Shown here piece by piece: positions 8,011 to 15,900 of a stretch of DNA of 64,000 nt. The notes under the pieces were generated by a model, which saw nothing but the letters and a program-made list of their open reading frames with translations, made no database searches and was not told the origin of the DNA. Position numbers and translations under genes: made by a program. Location: assembly GCA_963767685.1 (NCBI GenBank), contig CAVYEZ010000005.1, forward strand, positions 124,001 to 188,000. The letters are read 5' to 3'. The stretch comes from Trebonia sp963767685. Lineage in GTDB: Bacteria > Actinomycetota > Actinomycetes > Streptosporangiales > Streptosporangiaceae. Every line of letters starts with the position of its first letter. The first letter of the stretch is position 1.

Positions 8011-9398
8011 GGGCAGTGTCCCCCTGTTGGCCGCGCTTCCCTTTCAAAGTGCACGGCCTGTCTGCGTTCTCTCATTTGACCGGCCGGGCGAACAGGAAAA
8101 GAACAGGATTCGCCTAGCCCGCGAGCTAGATGACGGTACAGGTGCGCCCGCGAGGCTTTTCTCATGGACGGCGCGGAAAGGCCGCGCCGGCTAGCGGAAA
8201 GAGAAATCCGATGAACGGAATGGTTAGCTTCATCCGGCCTTGCGAAGGCGGCGGGGCGTGCGTGGAAGTCGGACGACTGGAACTGGTCGGGGTCCGCGAC
8301 TCGAAGAACCCGGACGGGCCCGTTCTCTGGTACACCGTCACTGAATGGGCGGAGTTCGTCCGCGCGGTCAAGGCCGGCGAGTTCGACTTCGCCTGACCGG
8401 GCCGCCGGCTCAGGGGGATGCAGCGCCCCCGCATGAGCTGCATCCCCCGCCCGGCGAGAAGCCGCCCGCGGAATTAAGGTCATGGATTTCCTGATATCGG
8501 ATCCGATGGCCGCCAGGAAGTCACGCGCGGCATCCCCGTAACGCGCCATCTGCGCGAGCAGCGACCAGCGCGCTCGGTACAGGGCGATGCTCTGCGGGTC
8601 ATTCACGACCAGGTTGGCGTGGATGGTCTCGACTAGTGCCATGGCGTCGCCCTCTTCGCGTTCCGCCATTTCGAAAAGGAGGAATGTGTGCGAGGTATAC
8701 GCCACCGCTTCAACGTCAAGCGGAATGACCCCGACCGAGACGTTCTCCAGGGTGCTCAGCGACGTGATGCGGTCAAGCTGGGCAAGCAGCAGCGGGGACG
8801 GCCCCGGCCGCCAGCGGAGCGCCGCCTCGGTGATGAGGAACTCGAACCGCTGGCGGCCGGCGAACAGCGCCAGTTGCCGGTCGAGCCGGGCGGCGAGCAC
8901 CTCCGGGATCTCTTGTTCCAGGTACGGCGGCTTGAACATGGTGAACACCCGGCGCGCGTACTCCGCGGTCTGCAGGATCCCGGGGACCAGCGAGGGCGAG
9001 AAGGTCAGCACCCGCCGCGCCCGGTTCTCCAGGTCCTGGATGTCGCCCTGGATGTGCGGCCGCTCCTCCAGGAGGCTTCCCCAGTTGTGCACCTCGGTGT
9101 AGACCGCTTCGGTCAGCGCCGACAGCAGGTCGGCGACCTCGTGCGATGCTCCGGTCGCGGCTGCCCACGCGGCCACCTCGGGGAGCGAGAGCAGCGCGGA
9201 ACCGGACTCGGCCCGCGAGACCTTGGACTGGCTGATCCCGATTCGCTGCGCCAGCTGGCGACCGGAGAGGCCGGCGAGTTCCCTGGCCCGCCGCAGCTCA
9301 GCCCCGAGACGCTCGCGCTTGCTGCCCCGCGTCCCCTCACCAGCACCTGGAGTACCCACGCAGTCATCCCGGATCCGTTCGGTGGCCTGAGTGGTCAT
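7992..9398 (-). CDS. XRE family regulator with DUF5753 domain (C-terminal end uncertain)
   Basis: Helix-turn-helix at about residues 30-85 (LSGRQLAQRIGISQSKVSR) followed by DUF5753 (about 100-285; LVPGILQTAEYAR is diagnostic). ATG at 9398 has ribosome binding site AAAGGTGA. Family members end near residue 290-300, but here the frame stays open to residue 468. It passes through a perfect terminator hairpin (8413-8448) and runs antisense across the whole DUF397 gene into the first bases of the SARP gene. The extra 170 residues are low-complexity and probably not biological: a C-terminal frameshift, as in other genes of this window, may have removed the true stop near 8450-8480. Such regulators pair with DUF397 proteins (the WhiJ/AbaA-like system). 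Confidence 0.75.
   Translation of the reverse strand: MTTQATERIRDDCVGTPGAGEGTRGSKRERLGAELRRARELAGLSGRQLAQRIGISQSKVSRAESGSALLSLPEVAAWAAATGASHEVADLLSALTEAVYTEVHNWGSLLEERPHIQGDIQDLENRARRVLTFSPSLVPGILQTAEYARRVFTMFKPPYLEQEIPEVLAARLDRQLALFAGRQRFEFLITEAALRWRPGPSPLLLAQLDRITSLSTLENVSVGVIPLDVEAVAYTSHTFLLFEMAEREEGDAMALVETIHANLVVNDPQSIALYRARWSLLAQMARYGDAARDFLAAIGSDIRKSMTLIPRAASRRAGDAAHAGALHPPEPAARSGEVELAGLDRADELRPFSDGVPENGPVRVLRVADPDQFQSSDFHARPAAFARPDEANHSVHRISLSASRRGLSAPSMRKASRAHLYRHLARGLGESCSFPVRPAGQMRERRQAVHFEREARPTGGHCPCASAC
8211..8396 (+). CDS. DUF397 domain protein
   Basis: 61 residues with a clear DUF397 core: ACVEV, then VRDSKNPDGPVLWYTVTEW and VKAGEFD. The ATG at 8211 is preceded by GGAAAGAGAA at about 5 nt; an in-frame ATG at 8130 adds an unrelated leader. 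DUF397 proteins are small partners of XRE-DUF5753 regulators in streptomycete development. Usually the pair is tandem; here the genes converge, with a hairpin between them. Confidence 0.85.
   Translation: MNGMVSFIRPCEGGGACVEVGRLELVGVRDSKNPDGPVLWYTVTEWAEFVRAVKAGEFDFA
8413..8448. terminator. 12-bp hairpin between DUF397 and XRE genes
   Basis: GGGGGATGCAGC (8413-8424) pairs perfectly with GCTGCATCCCCC (8437-8448), loop 12 nt. It follows the DUF397 stop (8396) and sits where the XRE gene should end, so it probably terminates both convergent transcripts. Confidence 0.8.
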
Positions 9399-9440
9399 GA
9401 ATCACCTTTCACTCGATTCACCTTGATTCATAGTGATTCA
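9398..9440. promoter_or_regulatory. phased GATTCA repeat operator of the XRE gene
   Basis: GATTCA occurs in three direct copies exactly 10 nt apart (7-mers starting at 9414, 9424 and 9434: CGATTCA, TGATTCA, TGATTCA). One inverted copy, TGAATCA (9398-9404), overlaps the XRE start codon. A TTGACA -35-like hexamer lies on the minus strand at 9452-9447. Spacing of one helical turn places all sites on one face, as expected for cooperative autoregulation by the XRE protein. Confidence 0.6.
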
Positions 9441-9494
9441 TGCCGATGTCAAAGTAGAGCAGACCGGTCGACCCCGCGTCAAGCGGAACGCACG

Positions 9495-9803
9495 GTGGCT
9501 ACCTTCGCGCGACCGGCCGGCGGAATGCTCCCCGCCGTCGCCCTCTGGCTCCTGACCCTGTCCGCCATTTACCTGGCGGTACGCCGGTCCGGCGCCTACG
9601 GGCTGGTGACCGACGCGCAGAATTTCATCGCGATCTTTGGCGTCCTGCGCGCGGCCGTGTACGCCATTGAAGCGCGGCGGGCGATCCGGCGACGTGGTTT
9701 CACCGGTCTTTTCCGTCACGGCTTTGTTAAAATCCCTTATAAGCGGGAAACTCGGTATCGATGGGTCAATCGGGGAGATCATCGGACAGAGTTAGCCGCG
9801 TGA
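9495..9803 (+). CDS. small putative membrane protein
   Basis: 102 residues from GTG 9495 (ATG 9525 is an alternative). One hydrophobic segment at about residues 10-28 (MLPAVALWLLTLSAIYLAV), a second weak one, then a basic C-terminus. Divergent from the XRE gene and may share its operator. No family recognised; the start and even the reality of the gene are uncertain because the ribosome binding site is poor. Confidence 0.4.
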   Translation: MATFARPAGGMLPAVALWLLTLSAIYLAVRRSGAYGLVTDAQNFIAIFGVLRAAVYAIEARRAIRRRGFTGLFRHGFVKIPYKRETRYRWVNRGDHRTELAA

Positions 9804-9883
9804 CTTGAGAAAAGTCCCGGTATTCCCTTACGACCGTTTTCACGCCTTATCTCCCCGGAAACCGGGCGGCAGGCCCCGCCGTG

Positions 9884-10828
9884 TCAGCCGACGGCGGCGA
9901 GCCGCGGGCGGCCGCGCAGGGCCGGGAGGCTGCTCATCAGGATGCCGCCGAGGATGGCGATGCCGCCCGCCAGGAGCCGGGGTCCCGCCGGGTCGCTGAA
10001 GGCGACGACGCCCACGAGGGCGCCGACCAGCGGCTCCAGGTTGAGGAACGCGCCCGCGACCTCGGTCGGCAGCTTGTGCTGGCCGTAGGCGAACAGGGTG
10101 AACGGCGCGAGGGTTCCCACCGCCGTCAGGCCGGCGACGGCGAGGACCGCGAGAACGCCCGCGCCGCCGGCTGGCGGGACGGGCGGCGCGCCCTCGGCAC
10201 AGGCCGCGATGGGGAGCGCCGCGAGGGTCGCGCCGACGAACTGCACGGCGGTGATCGCCGCCGGGTCCTGGCCTTCGAGCAGGCGCGCCTGCGCCACGGT
10301 CATGGTGGCGACGACCAGCACCGACAGGAGGACCAGGGCGTCGCCGGAGCCGCTCGCCCCGCCACCCCGGCCGCCCGCGACCACGGCCACGCCGCCGAGC
10401 GAGATCGCGAAGCCGCCCCAGGCGACGGGGCGGGCCACGGTGCGGTGCCAGGCCGCGGCGATGACGGCGACCAGGACCGGTCCTGCGCCGACGAGCAGGG
10501 CGGCGTGCGTGACGCTGGTCCTGGCGAGCCCGGCGTTCTGGATGAGGACCGAGCCGCCGAGCCCGGCCGCTCCCCAGGCAAGTACCTGCCAGCGCAGGGC
10601 GGCGCGCAGCGCGGCCTGGTCGACGGTGGCGAGCAGCACCGCGGCGGCGAACCCGAAGCGCACGACAACCAGCCAGCCGGGCGGCAGCCACGACAGCGCC
10701 GCCTTGGACAGGGGAACGCTGGTCCCCCAGGCGACGCCTGCCACGGCGAGCGCGGCGACGGCGCGGGTCTGGCTTCTGGCGGCGCCGGCGCTTGGAGAGG
10801 TGGCAGTGAGGAGGCGGCTGGTCTTCAT
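9884..10828 (-). CDS. EamA/DMT superfamily transporter
   Basis: 314 residues with about ten transmembrane segments in two EamA repeats (first starts AVAGVAWGTSVPLSKAAL; second half ends LNLEPLVGALVGVVAF), the usual layout of drug/metabolite exporters of the RhaT/YdcZ type. Divergent from an Lrp/AsnC regulator 71 bp away; such pairs commonly export amino acids or related metabolites under control of the regulator. Substrate unknown. Confidence 0.9.
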   Translation of the reverse strand: MKTSRLLTATSPSAGAARSQTRAVAALAVAGVAWGTSVPLSKAALSWLPPGWLVVVRFGFAAAVLLATVDQAALRAALRWQVLAWGAAGLGGSVLIQNAGLARTSVTHAALLVGAGPVLVAVIAAAWHRTVARPVAWGGFAISLGGVAVVAGGRGGGASGSGDALVLLSVLVVATMTVAQARLLEGQDPAAITAVQFVGATLAALPIAACAEGAPPVPPAGGAGVLAVLAVAGLTAVGTLAPFTLFAYGQHKLPTEVAGAFLNLEPLVGALVGVVAFSDPAGPRLLAGGIAILGGILMSSLPALRGRPRLAAVG

Positions 10829-10860
10829 GTCTCCCAGGATGCCGCCGTGCCGGGCATCGT

Positions 10861-10899
10861 TTGCTACTGAGCGCGGACGGCGAAATATAATTTGGCGAT
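10861..10899 (+). promoter_or_regulatory. leaderless promoter with Lrp-box-like core
   Basis: TATAAT (10886-10891) ends 8 nt before the ATG at 10900, and TTGCTA (10861-10866) is a possible -35. The -10 is embedded in AAATATAATTT, an inverted repeat (AAAT/ATTT, 3-nt centre) resembling the A/T core of Lrp sites. This suggests that the regulator controls its own gene and the divergent exporter. Confidence 0.55.
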
Positions 10900-11415
10900 A
10901 TGGCCGTCAAACTAGATGAAATTGACATTCAACTGCTTACCGCGCTGCAGGCCGACGCGGACCGCACCAACGTGCAGCTCGCCCGGCTGACCGGCCTGTC
11001 CCCCGCCGCGACCCTGCACCGGGTGCGGGCGCTCAAGGAGTCCGGCGTCATCAGGATCATTCGCGCCCACGTGGACCCGGCCCTCGCGGGCTTCCCGCTG
11101 CAGGTCTGGGTGACGGCGACGCTGTCCCGCCACGACCCGCGTTCAAGCGCCGTCTTCGAGGACCACGTCCGGTCGCTGCCGCAGGTCATCGCGGCCGACA
11201 ACCTCGCGGGCGAGACGGACTACCTGCTGTCGGTGGTGGCCCGCGACGTCGCCGAGCTCCAGCAGGTGCTGGCCAGCCTGTCCACCCGCGGCGGCCAGCG
11301 CCTGGTGACGTACCTGCGGCTGGCGGAGGTCAAGCCGCCGTCCCCGCTGCCGCTCGGCCCGCAGGCCGCCCCGTCGGCGCCGGCGACGCCTCGTTCCCTG
11401 CGCCAGCGCCGCTGA
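10900..11415 (+). CDS. Lrp/AsnC family transcriptional regulator
   Basis: 171 residues. N-terminal HTH (IDIQLLTALQADADRTNVQL, then ARLTGLSPAATLHRV) and a C-terminal RAM/ligand domain (AGFPLQVWVTATL, AGETDYLLSVVARD). The final 20 residues are Pro/Ala-rich and atypical. Divergent from the EamA exporter, which it probably regulates. Confidence 0.92.
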   Translation: MAVKLDEIDIQLLTALQADADRTNVQLARLTGLSPAATLHRVRALKESGVIRIIRAHVDPALAGFPLQVWVTATLSRHDPRSSAVFEDHVRSLPQVIAADNLAGETDYLLSVVARDVAELQQVLASLSTRGGQRLVTYLRLAEVKPPSPLPLGPQAAPSAPATPRSLRQRR

Positions 11416-11680
11416 AGACCGGGATCACGGTTCAGAACGGCGGCGGCCGACTCGCCCCGGCCGGTTACTGGCCGGCGAGCTGCCTGGCGAGGTCGAGGGC
11501 GTCGTCGATGGGCATAGCGGGTCAGGCTCAGCCCCGGCAAGATCGGCGACATCGCCAAAGCAGCGCTCGTCCTCATCCTGTTCGAGCACAAGATGATCAT
11601 CTGAAAGCCGCTGGAACCTCGATGAGTTCGGTTACGCCGGCGTGTCTGACTTGTGACCGCGCATGACGAAAGGTGGATCG
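11416..11680. other. intergenic region with possible gene debris
   Basis: 265 bases. A short plus-strand frame, open from the stop at 11515-11517, encodes a hydrophobic tail (KIGDIAKAALVLILFEHK) with no start codon. A minus-strand frame ends MPIDDALDLARQLAGQ near 11464-11514. Both look like 3' ends of vanished genes; no family was recognised. The ribosome binding site of the next gene (AAAGGTGG) is at the right end. Confidence 0.3.
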
Positions 11681-12829
11681 ATGGCTGACCTGCACGGCAC
11701 GCTGCAGAGGTACGTTGACGACGGAACGCTCCCGGGAGCGGTAGGGCTGGTGGCTCGCGGCACCCGGACCGAGCTGGCCGTCGTCGGATCGGCTGCCGTG
11801 GGCGGCGTGCCGATGGCCGGGGATTCGATCTTCCGCTTCGCGTCGATCACCAAGCCGATCACCGCCGCGGCGGTCATGATGCTGGTCCAGGACGGCCGGG
11901 TGGCGCTCGGTGACCCGGTCGCCCGGTGGCTGCCGGAGCTGGCGGACCCGAAGGTCGTCCGCACGCCTGCCGGCCCGGTCGATGACGTGGTCCCCGCAGC
12001 CCGGCCGATCACCGTGTTCGACCTGCTCAGCTTCCAAGCGGGATACGGCTTCGCGTCCGATTTCACCCTCCCTGCGGTCCAGCAGCTGTTCCCGGTGCAG
12101 AAAGACGGCCGCGAGCCGGCGAGCTTCCCGGCGCCGGATGCATGGATGGCTCAGCTTGCCCGGGTGCCGCTGGTGTACCAGCCGGGCGAGGCGTGGTTGT
12201 ATGACACCTGCTCCACCCTCCAGGGCGTGCTGATCAGCCGGGTGACCGGCCAGTCGCTGCCCGGCTTCCTGGCGGAGCGGGTGTTCGGGCCGCTGGGCAT
12301 GGCCGACACCGGATTCGAGGTTCCGGCCGCCAAGCGCGGCCGGTTCACCAGCTACTACCGGGCCAGCCCCGCCGGCGGGCTGGAGCTGGCCGACGGCCCC
12401 GACGGGCAGTGGAGCACGCTGCCAACGTTCCCGCTGGGCAACGGCGGGCTGGCCGGGACTGCCGGCGACTGGCTCGCGTTCGGCCGGATGCTGCTGGCCG
12501 GGGGCGCCGCCGCCGACGGCCGCCAGCTGCTGACCGCCGATTCGGTGCGGCTGATGACCAGCGACCATACCACCCCAGCTCAGCGTGAGATCGGCAAGCT
12601 GTTCCTGGAGGGCCAGGGCTGGGGTTTCGGCGGCTCGGTGGACATCACCGCCATCGATCCGTGGAACGTGCCAGGCCGCTACGGCTGGGTCGGCGGAACG
12701 GGGACGTCGGCGCACATCACCCCATCCGCCGGCACGATCGCCATCCTGCTCACGCAGACGGCGGCCGACAACCCGGTCCCGCCAAAGTGGATGCGGGATT
12801 TCTGGCGGTACGCGGCCAGCGCCGACTGA
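11681..12829 (+). CDS. serine hydrolase, beta-lactamase/EstB family
   Basis: 382 residues from ATG 11681 (AAAGGTGG 4 nt upstream; ATG 11663 is in frame but lacks this). The catalytic SxxK motif is S55-I-T-K58 within FRFASITKPITAAAVM. The second motif position reads WLYDTCS, and the C-terminal GGTGTS replaces KTG. These class C-like enzymes are mostly esterases or peptidases, not resistance enzymes. No signal peptide, so cytoplasmic. Substrate unknown. Confidence 0.9.
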   Translation: MADLHGTLQRYVDDGTLPGAVGLVARGTRTELAVVGSAAVGGVPMAGDSIFRFASITKPITAAAVMMLVQDGRVALGDPVARWLPELADPKVVRTPAGPVDDVVPAARPITVFDLLSFQAGYGFASDFTLPAVQQLFPVQKDGREPASFPAPDAWMAQLARVPLVYQPGEAWLYDTCSTLQGVLISRVTGQSLPGFLAERVFGPLGMADTGFEVPAAKRGRFTSYYRASPAGGLELADGPDGQWSTLPTFPLGNGGLAGTAGDWLAFGRMLLAGGAAADGRQLLTADSVRLMTSDHTTPAQREIGKLFLEGQGWGFGGSVDITAIDPWNVPGRYGWVGGTGTSAHITPSAGTIAILLTQTAADNPVPPKWMRDFWRYAASAD

Positions 12830-13110
12830 TACCAGCGACTGGCGCAACGCTCAGCATCAAGTCAAGTCCGAATGGCCGTCGACATCTGCCGTGCCAGACC
12901 CAGGCCCCCCACTCAGCTTGGTGAGAAAACCTCATTGAGCCTTTCCATCCTGGTGAGCTTGGGTTCGGCCGGCCGCCGCCTAATTGGGATAGTCGGCGAT
13001 CACCGAAATCCGGGCTCGTCCACGCCGGGCGGGCGCGGCCCGGGGGCGGGCGGCGCGACCTCGCCGGCCTCGCCGCCCGCCGGCGTCCTGGTTCCCGGCC
13101 TGGGTTTGGT

Positions 13111-13116
13111 TACCCT
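13111..13116 (+). promoter_or_regulatory. -10 element of leaderless transcript
   Basis: TACCCT ends 6 nt before the GTG at 13123 and no ribosome binding site is present. The same hexamer serves the XRE gene at 63155. Confidence 0.4.
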
Positions 13117-13122
13117 CGGGTT

Positions 13123-14688
13123 GTGAGCGGTGAGCGCGCGTTGCCCGAGCAGGCGAGCCTGCGGTACCTCAAGCTTGAGGCGAAGCGACGGCGCGCGGCC
13201 GGGGAGTTCCCGACGCTGCACGACGCGCAGCGCGCGATCGCCAGGGAGCACGGCCACCTGAGCTGGGCCGCGCTCAGGGACGCGATCGGCGCGGCCGGGA
13301 ACGAGGGGCACGCGGCCGTGCAGCTCCGGTGGATCGCCGCGCGGTTCCGCGGCGCCGCGGAGCCCGCCTGGCTGGCCCCCGGCGACGACGAGCTGCGGGA
13401 GCATTTCTCCGGGGAGTTCCTCGCGGCGATCCCGCCCGACCGGCTCGTTGCCGTCATCACGGCGGTGGCCGCTGAACTCCGCGGAGACGTCGTCATAGCC
13501 GGCCAGACGCCGTTTACCGCACAGGCACAGTTCGCCGGGCGCCTGGTGAGGGCGGTCACCGAGACCCGCCCGCCCTACCGGCTCACCGGACTGCGGCAGA
13601 GCCTCCTCGGGGAGCGGATCAGTGACCCGCGCACCGCTGAACCACCCACCTCGGCCAACGGTCCCGTTCCTGGCGCGCTCCGCGCGCAGGCCGCCGACGC
13701 GGCCGTGCGGCTCGGTCTCGCGGGCCTCGCGCTCGCCGGCGCGGCCGCGGGGGAAGAGGCGTGGGCGGCCGCGGCCGGCTGGGCCAGCCTTGAGCGCGCC
13801 GAGCCGCTCAGCACCAGCCACGTGTTCCCCGCCTACCAGGTCACGATGGCGGTCACGGCGGTCGCCGTCCTGTGCCTGGCCGCCAGCGGGCGGCTGCGCC
13901 TCGACGACCGGGCCAACACCTACCTCACCGGGGTCAGACTCGCCGACGGCGCGGTCACCATCAGGAACCTGCTCACGCACACCGCAGGCGTGAGCGACCC
14001 GGCCGGGCTCAGCGCGCCCGCCGTGCCGGACCTTGAGTCGGTGACCGGCCCGGTCATCGCGTGCACGGGGAAGCGCGGCACGTTCGGCCCTAGCCACGCC
14101 GGGTACGCGGCGCTCGGCGAGATCATCGCGGAGCGGACCGGGCTCACCTACCAGGAGGCGGTCACCCGCCTGGTGCTGCGCCCCCTGGACATGGGGCACT
14201 CACGGTTCCCCGAGACGCGGCCGGCCGACAGCGACGCCGGGTATCCGCCCGTGACCGAGTACGTCGTGACGGCCGACCAGGCGTTCACCCCGCTGGACGC
14301 AGCGGTCTGCGTCTTCCCCGCCGCCGGCGGTCTCTGGGCGACCGCGGCCGATCTCGTGCGGTTCGGGCTCGGGTGGCCGTCACTGCTCCCGCGGACCCTG
14401 ACCGCGCAGGCCTGCCGGCCGCACGCCAAGCAGCCGAACGGGATCCGCGTCGGGCTTGGCTGGGCCGTCAACGAGCCTGCCCGGCTGATCGGCATCGTCG
14501 GCGAAGGCCCCGGCTCTGCCGCCTCGCTGCTGGTGAGCGCCGACGGCAGTCACGCGTGCGCGGCCATGGCCAACCGCCAGATCCTGCTTGAACCGATTGC
14601 CTGGCAGGCATTTGCCCGCATGCGCGGTGGCCCCGCAGGGGCGGAGACCGGGGACGGGAAGGGTAAAACCAGCGCCCGTTCTGAATGA
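13123..14688 (+). CDS. serine-hydrolase-fold protein with degenerate active site
   Basis: 521 residues, GTG start. Residues 11-55 (YLKLEAKRRRAAGEFPTLHDA, then QRAIAREHGHLSWAALRD) match the leader found on actinobacterial ankyrin-type proteins. Residues 80-160 resemble the helical ORF12-like domain found before some beta-lactamase-fold enzymes. The rest has the beta-lactamase-fold landmarks (RNLLTHTAGV, 281-290; LGEIIAERTG). The catalytic motifs are gone: the SxxK position reads A237-Y-Q-V-T-M242 and the YxN position reads G322-P-S-H-A-G-Y. The frame is intact, so this is probably a conserved non-catalytic protein rather than a decayed gene. Confidence 0.75.
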   Translation: MSGERALPEQASLRYLKLEAKRRRAAGEFPTLHDAQRAIAREHGHLSWAALRDAIGAAGNEGHAAVQLRWIAARFRGAAEPAWLAPGDDELREHFSGEFLAAIPPDRLVAVITAVAAELRGDVVIAGQTPFTAQAQFAGRLVRAVTETRPPYRLTGLRQSLLGERISDPRTAEPPTSANGPVPGALRAQAADAAVRLGLAGLALAGAAAGEEAWAAAAGWASLERAEPLSTSHVFPAYQVTMAVTAVAVLCLAASGRLRLDDRANTYLTGVRLADGAVTIRNLLTHTAGVSDPAGLSAPAVPDLESVTGPVIACTGKRGTFGPSHAGYAALGEIIAERTGLTYQEAVTRLVLRPLDMGHSRFPETRPADSDAGYPPVTEYVVTADQAFTPLDAAVCVFPAAGGLWATAADLVRFGLGWPSLLPRTLTAQACRPHAKQPNGIRVGLGWAVNEPARLIGIVGEGPGSAASLLVSADGSHACAAMANRQILLEPIAWQAFARMRGGPAGAETGDGKGKTSARSE

Positions 14689-14853
14689 TGATTTTCTCTT
14701 TCCCTCATCGCGGGTTATAGTGGGCGCCGGTAGTTCCGGCTGCCTCCTGATCCGCGGGAAGGGCTGCAAGCCCGCCGGCTCTCATCGCTAGGCCATCTGG
14801 CACGTTCTTTCCTGCCCGGTGACGCGGATCCACGGGCATGGGGAAGGACTGCC

Positions 14854-15900
14854 ATGTCCCGGCTTGAGCTGGACGGGCTAACCCGCGCGTACGGGCCCGT
14901 CACTGCGCTCGATCACCTCTCATTCTCGGTCAGCTCAGGTCAGGTGACCGGATTCCTCGGCCCGAACGGCGCGGGCAAGACCACCGCGATGCGCGCCGTG
15001 TTCGGGCTCACCGCCCTGTCCGCGGGCACCGTCCGCTGGAACGGCACCCCGGTCACCAACTCCGACCGCCGCCGGTTCGGCTACCTGCCGGAGGAGCGCG
15101 GCCTCTACCCGGGCATGCTCGTCCGCGAGCAGCTTGAGTACCTCGGCCGCCTGCATGGGCTGACCCCGGCGGCCGCCGCCGCGGCCGCGGCCGGGTGGCT
15201 GGACCGGCTCGGCATCGCCGACCGCGCCTGGAGCAAGGTCGAGTCGCTCTCCCTCGGCAACCAGCAGCGCGTCCAGCTGGCCTCCGCCCTCGTGCACAGC
15301 CCGGACCTCCTCGTCCTCGACGAGCCGTTGTCCGGCCTCGACCCGGCCGGCCTCGACGCGGTCGGCGAGGTGCTGGCCAGCCAGGCCCGCGCGGGCAAGT
15401 GCGTGCTGTTCTCAAGCCATCAGCTCGACCTGGTCGAAGACCTGTGCGAGTCGGTGGTGATCATCGACCAGGGCCGGGTGGTCGCGGCCGGAGCGGTCGA
15501 CGACCTGACGACCCGCGGCAGGCCGCGCCTCGTGGTCCGCGTGGCCGGCGACCGCGACGGGGCCTGGGCGCGCGGGCTCGCCGGAGTCACGGTGTCAGAG
15601 AACGACGGCGGCGCGCTCCGCCTGGTCCTCGCGCCGGCCGCCCGAGCAGGGGCCACGGAAGGAGGGCCCGCCGACCCGCAGTCGGTGCTGCGGGCGGCCA
15701 TGGCGGCGGGGCCGGTGACGGAGTTCGCCGTCCGCAGGCGGCGGCTGTCCGAGGTCTTCCGCGAGTCCGTCACCCAGCGGGCCGAGCGGCAGGCCGCGCC
15801 TTCGGCGGCGCCCGCGGTCGGATCGCCCGCGGTCGGATCGCCCGCGGTCGGATCGCCCGTGGTTCGGCGGCCCGTGGTTCGGCGGGAGGTGCACCAGTGA
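14854..15900 (+). CDS. ABC transporter ATP-binding protein (NatA-like)
   Basis: 348 residues. Walker A GPNGAGKTT (about 37-45), signature SLGNQQR, Walker B LLVLDEPLSGLDP and H-loop FSSHQ. A C-terminal extension of about 120 residues follows the nucleotide-binding domain, as in NatA/drug-export ATPases, and ends in a repeated (VGSPA)n/VVRRP tail. GGGGAAGGA precedes the ATG. Overlaps the permease start by GTGA. Probably powers export; the substrate is unknown. Confidence 0.92.
   Translation: MSRLELDGLTRAYGPVTALDHLSFSVSSGQVTGFLGPNGAGKTTAMRAVFGLTALSAGTVRWNGTPVTNSDRRRFGYLPEERGLYPGMLVREQLEYLGRLHGLTPAAAAAAAAGWLDRLGIADRAWSKVESLSLGNQQRVQLASALVHSPDLLVLDEPLSGLDPAGLDAVGEVLASQARAGKCVLFSSHQLDLVEDLCESVVIIDQGRVVAAGAVDDLTTRGRPRLVVRVAGDRDGAWARGLAGVTVSENDGGALRLVLAPAARAGATEGGPADPQSVLRAAMAAGPVTEFAVRRRRLSEVFRESVTQRAERQAAPSAAPAVGSPAVGSPAVGSPVVRRPVVRREVHQ
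15811..15885 (+). repeat. five 15-bp tandem repeats in coding sequence
   Basis: Three identical units CCCGCGGTCGGATCG (15811-15855) followed by two identical units CCCGTGGTTCGGCGG (15856-15885). The unit length is a multiple of three, so copy number can change without frameshift; it encodes the C-terminal tail of the ATPase. Confidence 0.9.

Noticed and set aside
9438..9782. 114-codon minus-strand frame opposite the small membrane protein
   Set aside because: Hydrophilic, no motif, no ribosome binding site; the plus-strand frame has a clear transmembrane pattern.
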